From Variovorax sp. OAS795 (GTDB taxonomy: Bacteria > Pseudomonadota > Gammaproteobacteria > Burkholderiales > Burkholderiaceae_C), in assembly GCF_040546685.1 (NCBI RefSeq), contig NZ_JBEPOH010000001.1, positions 3,038,001 to 3,102,000 of the forward strand: a stretch of 64,000 bases of DNA, given 5' to 3'. How positions within the stretch are numbered: the stretch's first letter is position 1; the number at the start of each line of letters is the position of its first letter. Below, piece by piece: positions 57,681-64,000 of this stretch. The translations under genes were made by a program, and so were the position numbers. The notes under the pieces were generated by a model. That model was not told the origin of the DNA and made no database searches. It was given only the letters and a program-made list of their open reading frames with translations.

Positions 57681-59384
57681 ATGTTGAAGCAACCTCAAGC
57701 CAAATACCGCGCATTCGCCCCGATCGGCCTCAAGGACCGCACCTGGCCCGATGCCGTGCTGACCAAGGCGCCGATCTGGCTGTCGACGGACCTGCGTGAT
57801 GGCAACCAGGCGCTGGTCGAGCCGATGGACATCGCCCGCAAGATGCGCATGTTCGAGACGCTCGTGGCCATCGGCTTCAAGGAGATCGAGGTCGGCTTTC
57901 CCTCCGCCTCGCAGGTCGAGTTCGACTTCGTGCGCAAGCTGATCGAGGAAGACCGCATTCCCGACGACGTGACGATCCAGGTGCTCACGCAGGCGCGGGA
58001 CCACCTCATTGCGCGCACCTTCGAGTCGCTTCAAGGCGCGCCGCGCGCCATCGTCCACCTCTACAACGCCGTGGCGCCCGTGATGCGCCGCGTGGTGCTC
58101 GGCATGGACGAAGACCAGATCGTCGAGCTCGCCAGCAGCCATGCGGGCATGTTCAACGACTTTGCCGCTAGGCAGCCGGGCACGCAGTGGACGTTCCAGT
58201 ATTCGCCCGAGATGTTCTCGGGCACCGACGTCGCGTTCTCCAAGCGCGTGGTCGATGCCGTCACCGAAGTCTGGGCGCCGACGCCCGAGCACAAGTGCAT
58301 CGTCAACCTGCCCACCACGGTCGAGCATTCCACGCCCAACATCTTTGCCGACATGATCGAGTGGATGCACCGCAACCTGGCGCGTCGCGATGCCATCGTG
58401 CTCTGCGTGCATCCGCACAACGACCGAGGCACCGGCACTGCGGCCGGCGAGCTGGCGTTGATGGCGGGCGCAGAGCGCATCGAAGGCTGCCTCTTCGGCA
58501 ACGGCGAGCGCACCGGCAACCTCGACCTCGTGAACGTTGCGCTCAACCTCTACACGCAGGGCGTCTCGCCGGAACTCGACTTCTCGAACATCGACGAGAT
58601 TCGCGCGACCGTCGAGCACTGCAACCAGATCCCGGTGCATCCGCGCCATCCTTACGTGGGCGACCTGGTCTACACCTCGTTCTCCGGCTCGCACCAGGAC
58701 GCGATCAAGAAGGCCTTTGCGGCGCGCAAGGAAGGCGATATCTGGGACATGCCCTACCTGCCCATCGATCCGAAGGATGTGGGCCGCAGCTATGAGGCGG
58801 TGATCCGCGTCAACAGCCAGTCCGGCAAGGGCGGCATGGCCTACCTGCTCGAAAGCGAATACGGCATCGAGATGCCGCGCCGTTTGCAGATGGAGTTCAT
58901 GCAGACCGTGCAGCGCGTGATGGACGTGGCCGGCAAGGAACTCACCGCCGCCGACCTCTGGCAGCTCTTCGTGCGCGAGTACGGCATCGAAGCCGCGCAC
59001 GCATTGCAGCACCGCGTGCTCGAGGAAGAAGGCGAAGGCGCCAATGCTTCCGTGGTCCTGCGCGGCGACCTGCCCTGGGATGGCGAGATCCGCGCCATCG
59101 AAGGCCGCGGCAACGGTCCGATCGATGCTTTCACCCAGGCGCTGAGCCAGGCCACAGGCCACACCGTGCGCGTGATGGACTACCACCAGCACGCCATCGG
59201 CGCGGGTGCCGATGCCAGGTCCGTCGCCTACCTGGAGCTGCGCGTCGACGAGGCCCAGACATTGTTCGGCGTGGGCATCGACGCGGACGTGATCTCGGCG
59301 TCGCTCAAAGCCATCGTGTCGGGCGTGCAGCGTGCAAGGGCCCGCGGCGCGCACAGCGCACAATCGGTGGTTGAGCTCGCCTGA
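57681..59384 (+). CDS. leuA: 2-Isopropylmalate synthase, fungal/actinobacterial-like type
   Basis: Enzyme of 567 residues condensing acetyl-CoA with 2-oxoisovalerate, the first leucine-specific step. The DRE-TIM barrel has [20 protein letters not shown] (R and D catalytic), [15 protein letters not shown] [20 protein letters not shown] with the metal His pair, and [22 protein letters not shown]-terminal LeuA-dimer regulatory domain (about 430-560) allows leucine feedback. This is the long type (TIGR00970-like), different from the paralogue that follows. ATG at 57681; the upstream frame covers the attenuator. Regulated by the preceding leader. Confidence 0.95.
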   Translation: MLKQPQAKYRAFAPIGLKDRTWPDAVLTKAPIWLSTDLRDGNQALVEPMDIARKMRMFETLVAIGFKEIEVGFPSASQVEFDFVRKLIEEDRIPDDVTIQVLTQARDHLIARTFESLQGAPRAIVHLYNAVAPVMRRVVLGMDEDQIVELASSHAGMFNDFAARQPGTQWTFQYSPEMFSGTDVAFSKRVVDAVTEVWAPTPEHKCIVNLPTTVEHSTPNIFADMIEWMHRNLARRDAIVLCVHPHNDRGTGTAAGELALMAGAERIEGCLFGNGERTGNLDLVNVALNLYTQGVSPELDFSNIDEIRATVEHCNQIPVHPRHPYVGDLVYTSFSGSHQDAIKKAFAARKEGDIWDMPYLPIDPKDVGRSYEAVIRVNSQSGKGGMAYLLESEYGIEMPRRLQMEFMQTVQRVMDVAGKELTAADLWQLFVREYGIEAAHALQHRVLEEEGEGANASVVLRGDLPWDGEIRAIEGRGNGPIDAFTQALSQATGHTVRVMDYHQHAIGAGADARSVAYLELRVDEAQTLFGVGIDADVISASLKAIVSGVQRARARGAHSAQSVVELA

Positions 59385-59443
59385 CGCAGTCTGCCCCCGT
59401 GCGCGCAAGGTGCGAAACGATCAAAGGAACCAAGGAGTCCACG

Positions 59444-60982
59444 ATGTCCGACCAACTCATAATTTTCGACACCACCTTGCGCGACGGCGAGCAATCGCCC
59501 GGCGCTTCGATGACGCGCGACGAGAAGATGCGCATCGCCAAGCAACTGGAGCGGCTCAAGGTCGACGTCATCGAAGCGGGCTTTCCGGCCAGCTCGAACG
59601 GCGACTTCGAAGCCGTGAAGGCGATCGCCAATGCCATCAAGGAATCGACCGTGTGCGGCTTGTCGCGCGCGAACGACCGCGACATCTCGCGCGCGGCCGA
59701 GGCCCTCAAGGGCGCGGCGCGCGGCCGCATCCACACGTTCATCGCGACTTCGCCGCTGCACATGGAAAAGAAGCTGCGCATGTCGCCGGACGAGGTGCAT
59801 GAGCAAGCCAGGCTGGCCGTGCGCTTTGCGCGCAACCTCGTGGCCGACGTGGAGTTCAGCCCCGAAGACGGCTACCGCAGCGATCCCGATTTTCTCTGCC
59901 GCGTGCTGGAGACCGTGATCAACGAGGGTGCCACCACCATCAACGTGCCGGACACCGTCGGCTACGCCATTCCGGAGCTCTACGGCAACTTCATCAAGAT
60001 GCTGCGCGAGCGCGTGCCCAACAGCGACAAGGCGATCTGGTCGGTGCATTGCCACAACGATCTCGGCATGGCGGTGGCCAACTCGCTCGCCGGCGTGAAG
60101 ATCGGCGGCGCGCGCCAGGTGGAGTGCACGATCAACGGCCTGGGCGAGCGCGCAGGCAATTGCTCGCTCGAAGAGGTCGTGATGGCCGTGAAGACCCGCA
60201 GGGACTACTTCGGCCTCGACCTGAACATCGACACCCAGCACATCGTGGCGGCAAGCCGCATGGTGAGCCAGACCACCGGATTCGTGGTGCAGCCCAACAA
60301 GGCGGTGGTGGGCGCCAACGCCTTCGCGCATGCGTCGGGCATCCACCAGGACGGCGTGCTCAAGGCGCGCGACACCTACGAGATCATGCGGGCCGAAGAC
60401 GTGGGCTGGAGCGCCAACAAGATCGTGCTGGGCAAGCTCAGCGGCCGCAACGCGTTCAAGCAGCGCCTGCTGGAACTCGGCGTGACGATGGAAAGCGAGG
60501 GCGACATCAACGCCGCCTTCCTGCGCTTCAAGGAACTGGCCGACCGCAAGTCCGAGATTTTCGACGAGGACATCCTCGCGCTCGTCAGCGCAGAAGAGCA
60601 TTCGCACGTTGACGAACAGTTCGCTTTTGTTTCTCTCGCCCAGCACAGCGAAACCGGGGAGCGTCCCCAAGCCAAAGTCGTCTTCACGGTCCAGGGCAAG
60701 GAAGTCACCGGAGAGTCCGACGGCAATGGCCCGGTCGATGCTTCTCTCAAGGCCATCGAGTCGCATGTCAAAAGCGGCGCCGAAATGGTGCTTTACTCAG
60801 TCAATGCCATCAGTGGCTCGACAGAAAGCCAGGGAGAAGTTACAGTTCGGTTACAAAATGCAGGGCGGGTGGTGAACGGAGTAGGTGCAGACCCAGACAT
60901 CGTGGTCGCATCGGCAAAGGCTTATTTGAGTGCGCTCAATAAGTTACAGAGCCAAGCTGAGAGAGTGGCGGCACAAGGTTAG
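59444..60982 (+). CDS. leuA: 2-Isopropylmalate synthase, E. coli type (second paralogue)
   Basis: Enzyme of 512 residues. The barrel has [20 protein letters not shown], the metal site [20 protein letters not shown] (H-x-H-N-D) and [20 protein letters not shown]. The subdomain [20 protein letters not shown] and a C-terminal regulatory domain (about 390-505, with [20 protein letters not shown]) are complete. It is TIGR00973-like, low in similarity to the leuA immediately upstream. AAGGAG precedes the ATG at 59444; the gene lies 59 bp behind its paralogue, probably on the same attenuated transcript. Confidence 0.95.
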   Translation: MSDQLIIFDTTLRDGEQSPGASMTRDEKMRIAKQLERLKVDVIEAGFPASSNGDFEAVKAIANAIKESTVCGLSRANDRDISRAAEALKGAARGRIHTFIATSPLHMEKKLRMSPDEVHEQARLAVRFARNLVADVEFSPEDGYRSDPDFLCRVLETVINEGATTINVPDTVGYAIPELYGNFIKMLRERVPNSDKAIWSVHCHNDLGMAVANSLAGVKIGGARQVECTINGLGERAGNCSLEEVVMAVKTRRDYFGLDLNIDTQHIVAASRMVSQTTGFVVQPNKAVVGANAFAHASGIHQDGVLKARDTYEIMRAEDVGWSANKIVLGKLSGRNAFKQRLLELGVTMESEGDINAAFLRFKELADRKSEIFDEDILALVSAEEHSHVDEQFAFVSLAQHSETGERPQAKVVFTVQGKEVTGESDGNGPVDASLKAIESHVKSGAEMVLYSVNAISGSTESQGEVTVRLQNAGRVVNGVGADPDIVVASAKAYLSALNKLQSQAERVAAQG

Positions 60983-61097
60983 ATAACTGGCGATCCTTGG
61001 TATTCGATTGAAGAAAAGGATGCAAGTAACTGATATTGCGTGCCTTTTTTGATTTGGATACACTGCGGTTCTCATTTTCGCCGCTGGAGATTTATTA

Positions 61098-62270
61098 ATG
61101 CCTGAAGCCCGTCTCCGCCGAGTTTCCAGCCAGCGGTTCCTGCCCGCAGTCAAATTCGTCGCCGTCGCGCTCTGCGCCACGGCGTTTTTGCTGTCCGGGG
61201 CCCAGGCCGCCAAGAAGGAAAAAACAAGCACCGCCAAGACCTCGCTCGCCAAGAAGGCAGCGGGCCCGGTGCCGGTGGAAGTCAAACGAAACACCAAGTC
61301 GTCGCGCAGCGTCGACCGTGGCGAGAAAGTCGTTCGCGGTGGCCGCAATGTGGTGGCCTCCATTCGCCAGAAGAACGGCAGGACCGTGGTCGCCGTGCAG
61401 CGCCGTTCGGTGGTCCGCGTCGAAACGCCCGCGCGCCAGTCCTTCGGACAGTTGGCTGGCCTGCATGGAACCGACGACGTGCTCGAACTGAAGTCGAGCG
61501 TCGCCCTGGTGATCGACCAGGACACGCACGAAGTGCTGTTCAGCAAGAACGACCATGCCGTGCTCCCGATCGCGTCGCTCACCAAGCTGATGACCGGCCT
61601 TCTGATCAGCGAAGCGCGCCTTCCCAACGACGAACTGATCACCATCACGCAGGACGACGTGGATACCGAAAAGGGCAGCCGCTCGCGCCTGACAGTGGGC
61701 ACCACCTTGCCCCGCGGCGAGCTGCTGCATCTCGCCCTCATGTCGAGCGAGAACCGCGCGGCGCACGCCCTCGGCCGCACCTATCCCGGCGGCCTGGCAA
61801 CCTTCGTGAGCATCATGAATGCCAAGGCCAAGATGCTCGGCATGAAGGACACGCGCTACGTGGAGCCCACGGGCCTCTCGAGCCGCAACCAGTCGAGTGC
61901 GCAAGACCTCGCGCTGCTGGTCAATGCCGCCTATTCCGATGCCACGGTGCGTTCGCTTTCGACCTCGCCCGAGTACCAGGTCGAGGTGGGCAACCGCGTG
62001 CTGCAGTTCAACACCACCAACCGTCTGGTGAAGAGCCCCGATTGGGAAATCGGCGTGCAGAAGACAGGCTACATCTCCGAGGCCGGCCAGTGCCTCGTGA
62101 TGCAGGCCAAGGTGGCCGGCCGCAAGCTGATCATGGTGTTCCTGGATTCGGCCGGCAAGTTCAGCCGCATCGCCGACGCCGAACGCGTGCGCCGCTGGGT
62201 CGAGGCCACGCATGCTTCGGGATCGCCGGCGGCCGCTTCGCGCGCTGCCAGCCTCCAGGTAGCGGGCTGA
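61098..62270 (+). CDS. pbpG: D-alanyl-D-alanine endopeptidase (PBP7/PbpG family)
   Basis: Periplasmic serine peptidase of 390 residues cutting peptidoglycan cross-links. The signal peptide ends ...LLSGAQA. A basic, low-complexity segment (KKEKTSTAKTSLAKKAAGPV) precedes the S11 domain, with S-x-x-K in PIASLTKLMTG, S-x-N in LMSSENRAAHALG and KTG in EIGVQKTGYISEA. The ATG at 61098 has GGAG upstream. The 115-bp gap behind leuA is AT-richer and probably holds its promoter. Confidence 0.93.
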   Translation: MPEARLRRVSSQRFLPAVKFVAVALCATAFLLSGAQAAKKEKTSTAKTSLAKKAAGPVPVEVKRNTKSSRSVDRGEKVVRGGRNVVASIRQKNGRTVVAVQRRSVVRVETPARQSFGQLAGLHGTDDVLELKSSVALVIDQDTHEVLFSKNDHAVLPIASLTKLMTGLLISEARLPNDELITITQDDVDTEKGSRSRLTVGTTLPRGELLHLALMSSENRAAHALGRTYPGGLATFVSIMNAKAKMLGMKDTRYVEPTGLSSRNQSSAQDLALLVNAAYSDATVRSLSTSPEYQVEVGNRVLQFNTTNRLVKSPDWEIGVQKTGYISEAGQCLVMQAKVAGRKLIMVFLDSAGKFSRIADAERVRRWVEATHASGSPAAASRAASLQVAG

Positions 62271-62276
62271 TCGAAC

Positions 62277-62298
62277 AGCGGCCCTGAAAAGGGCCGCT
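62277..62298 (+). terminator. Perfect hairpin after pbpG
   Basis: AGCGGCCCT-GAAA-AGGGCCGCT, a 9-bp stem with a GNRA-type GAAA tetraloop, starts 6 bp after the pbpG stop. No T run follows, so it may be a 3'-end stabiliser or a weak terminator between convergent genes. Confidence 0.5.
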
Positions 62299-62328
62299 CG
62301 ACTGACCGGCTGCGGCAAAGACCTCGGA

Positions 62329-63165
62329 TCAGGCTGCGGCCGAAGAGCCGCTGCCGTCCGACGCAGCTGCCCTTGAAGCCTCCGCGGCGGCATCCTTGTA
62401 GCCGAGGGCCCCGGAAATTTCGTTGGCCGTGGCCTGCAGCTTCGGCAGCCAGCCTTCGTCGAGGCGGTCGGCGGGCGCTGAAATCGACAGCCCCGCCACC
62501 AGCTTGCCCTGGTCGTCATAGATGCCGGCGGCCATGCAGCGCACCCCCAGCTCCAGCTCTTCGTTGTCGCGTGCAATGCCGTATTGGCGTGCTTTCGACA
62601 ATTCGCGTTCCAGTGCGGGCAACTGCGTGATGCTGTTGCGCGTATGCCCCGCAAGGCCGGTCCGCGTCGCATAGCTGCGCACGCGCTGCGGATCGTCGGC
62701 AGCCAGGAACAGCTTGCCGGTCGACGTGAGGTGCAGCGCGGCACGGCCGCCGATGGCGCGTACCACCTGCATGCCCGAGCGTTCGCTGTATGAGCGCTCG
62801 ATGTAGACGATCTCGTCGCCCTGCCGCATGCTGAGGTTGACGGGCTGCTGCGTGAGCTTGTGCAGCTCCCGCATCGGTCCCAGTGCGGCATCGCGCACGT
62901 TGAGGCGACCCTTGACCAGGTTGCCGAGTTCCAGCAGGCGCATGCCGAGCCGGTAGCTGCCGGCCTCGGGCCGGTCGACGAAGCGGCCGACCGCGAGATC
63001 GTTGAGGATGCGGTGCGTCGTGGAAGGGTGCAGGCCGGTCTTCTCGCTGATCTCCTTCAGCGAAATTGCCTCTTCACGAGAGGCGAGCACGTCGATCAGC
63101 GCGAACATGCGCTCGATCACCTGGATGACTGGAACGGCAGGAACGTCGGATTGGGTTTTTCTCAT
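62329..63165 (-). CDS. IclR family transcriptional regulator
   Basis: Protein of 278 residues. The N-terminal winged helix (about 12-75: VIQVIERMFALIDVLASREE; SLKEISEKTGLHPSTTHRIL then NDL) and the C-terminal effector domain (about 90-255: LRELHKLTQQPVNLSMRQGD; EVVRAIGG-like MQVVRAIGGRAALHLTSTGK; GIARDNEELELGVRCMAAGI) are full length. An Ala/Ser-rich tail follows. Its target is not obvious; no catabolic operon is adjacent in the window. Convergent with pbpG, 30 bp downstream of bpt. Confidence 0.93.
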   Translation of the reverse strand: MRKTQSDVPAVPVIQVIERMFALIDVLASREEAISLKEISEKTGLHPSTTHRILNDLAVGRFVDRPEAGSYRLGMRLLELGNLVKGRLNVRDAALGPMRELHKLTQQPVNLSMRQGDEIVYIERSYSERSGMQVVRAIGGRAALHLTSTGKLFLAADDPQRVRSYATRTGLAGHTRNSITQLPALERELSKARQYGIARDNEELELGVRCMAAGIYDDQGKLVAGLSISAPADRLDEGWLPKLQATANEISGALGYKDAAAEASRAAASDGSGSSAAA

Positions 63166-63195
63166 GGCGCGATGCGGTGTGGACCGGGCGCCATT

Positions 63196-63951
63196 TTACC
63201 TTGTGAAATCATCCGGCGCTTGCCAGCGGCCGTCGACCAGCAGTTCATGTGGGCTGAAGCGCGCCTTGTAGTTCATCTTGGCGCTGCCTTCGATCCAGTA
63301 GCCCAGGTAGACGTGCGGCAGGCCCAGCTTGCGCGCCTGTTCGATCTGCCAGAGCACGCTGTAAGTGCCATAGCCGGCCCTGCCTTCCGGCTCCGGCTCG
63401 TAGAAGGTGTAGACGGCCGAGATTCCGTCATTCAGCACATCCAGGATCGACACCATCCGCAGCGCGCCGGCGCTGCCGTCGGGCAGCGTCTCCCGGAACT
63501 CGACCAGCCTGGAATTGACGCGGCTTTGCAGCAGGAACTGCGTGTACTGGTCGATGCTGTCGTGGTCCATGCCGCCGCCGGCATGGCGGCCGTTCTGGTA
63601 GCGCAGGTAGAGTTGGTAGTGCTCGGGCACGAAGCACAGTTTGAGCACGCGCGCCTGCAGTTCCTTGTGCTGTTTCACGGCCCGGCGCTGGCTGCGGCTG
63701 GGTCGGAATCCGTTGACCAGCACCCGCAGCGGGATGCAGGCGCGGCAGCCGTCGCAATAGGGCCTGTAGGTGAACATTCCACTGCGCCGGAATCCGCTGA
63801 GCACCAGGTCGGAATACGCGTCGTTGTGGATCAGGTGGCTGGGCGTGGCCACCTGCGACCGGGCCTGGCGATCGGGCAGGTAGCTGCACGGATAGGGCGC
63901 CGTTGCGTAGAACTGCAGCGTGTGAAGCGGAAGATCCTTGAGGTGCGTCAC
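63196..63951 (-). CDS. bpt: Aspartate/glutamate leucyltransferase (Bpt, N-degron pathway)
   Basis: Aminoacyl-tRNA-protein transferase of 251 residues that adds Leu to N-terminal Asp/Glu, marking proteins for ClpAP. The ATE-N cysteine region is [20 protein letters not shown]; the ATE-C part has GAGTYSV-like [20 protein letters not shown] and [20 protein letters not shown]. Starts at 63951, just after a possible upstream gene end (63958). Such genes usually follow aat (leucyl/phenylalanyl-tRNA-protein transferase). Confidence 0.94.
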   Translation of the reverse strand: MTHLKDLPLHTLQFYATAPYPCSYLPDRQARSQVATPSHLIHNDAYSDLVLSGFRRSGMFTYRPYCDGCRACIPLRVLVNGFRPSRSQRRAVKQHKELQARVLKLCFVPEHYQLYLRYQNGRHAGGGMDHDSIDQYTQFLLQSRVNSRLVEFRETLPDGSAGALRMVSILDVLNDGISAVYTFYEPEPEGRAGYGTYSVLWQIEQARKLGLPHVYLGYWIEGSAKMNYKARFSPHELLVDGRWQAPDDFTR

Positions 63952-63957
63952 GTCGAT

Positions 63958-64000
63958 TCAGAAGGCCGCGTGGAAAGGAGTTCTGTCCAGTATACGGGCT
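63958..64000 (-). CDS. Possible 3' end of an upstream gene (perhaps aat)
   Basis: On the minus strand a frame open from the window edge ends ...ARILDRTPFHAAF with TGA at 63958-63960, 6 bp before the bpt start. Such spacing is typical of operons, and aat is the usual partner, but 13 residues are too few to identify it. Confidence 0.25.
   Translation of the reverse strand, partial: ARILDRTPFHAAF

Overview
The window is about 64 kb of GC-rich, densely coding bacterial chromosome. Gene content and order point to a betaproteobacterium of the Comamonadaceae, most likely Variovorax or a close relative. Supporting features are the phoU-phoB-phoR, ilvB-ilvH-ilvC-pssA-leuA and moaA-mobA-moeA runs, the sigma factor/DUF3619/DUF3106/RDD run, a small SRP RNA beside dnaX-ybaB-recR, and type B ribosomal protein L31. 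The genus is an inference, since no database search was possible. I see no integrase, transposase, prophage, CRISPR array, rRNA or tRNA.

Layout. 1-2733: phosphate regulation (phoU partial, phoB, phoR). 2719-9226: on the minus strand a MATE exporter, a membrane glycosyltransferase, rpmE2, rho and trxA, interrupted by a plus-strand Gfo/Idh/MocA oxidoreductase. 9384-16464: an AddB/AddA-like nuclease-helicase pair coupled to a flavoprotein. 16489-18192: an HxlR regulator divergent from a methyltransferase. 18237-21776: SRP RNA (minus), then dnaX, ybaB, recR and a MAPEG protein. 21936-24690: a SsuA/TauA-type ABC importer. 24704-28355: lytic transglycosylase, gloB, methyltransferase, rnhA. 28377-34425 (minus): peroxiredoxin, aldehyde dehydrogenase (frameshifted), SDR, moaA (frameshifted), mobA, moeA. 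34548-41290: a putative lipid-modifying operon with a PLD lipoprotein, two di-iron membrane oxygenases, a ketosynthase III fused to a heme-oxygenase-like domain, and three unknowns. 41506-49252: an orphan gene, a ferritin-like hydrolase, H+-pyrophosphatase divergent from soluble pyrophosphatase, a TPR membrane protein, an acyltransferase-like protein, a collapsed nadE remnant and glnB. 49277-52761 (minus): LOG, dgkA, RDD, DUF3106, DUF3619 and an ECF-type sigma factor. 53047-60982: branched-chain amino-acid synthesis with pssA inserted, and a leucine leader peptide/attenuator before two different leuA paralogues. 61098-64000: D,D-endopeptidase, IclR regulator and the N-degron transferase bpt.

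Most is conserved housekeeping. The observations most worth following up are: (i) a run of nine A in dnaX followed by stop codons in both alternative frames, placed exactly after the clamp-loader core; (ii) the ketosynthase III/heme-oxygenase-like fusion in a desaturase-rich operon of unknown product; (iii) a nadE gene shrunk to a 112-codon in-frame remnant that still overlaps glnB; (iv) a complete leucine attenuator; (v) two +1 frameshifts about 2 kb apart, in moaA and in an aldehyde dehydrogenase, which may be real or assembly errors; (vi) -10-like boxes placed so that several mRNAs would be leaderless or nearly so; and (vii) two clear palindromic operator candidates.
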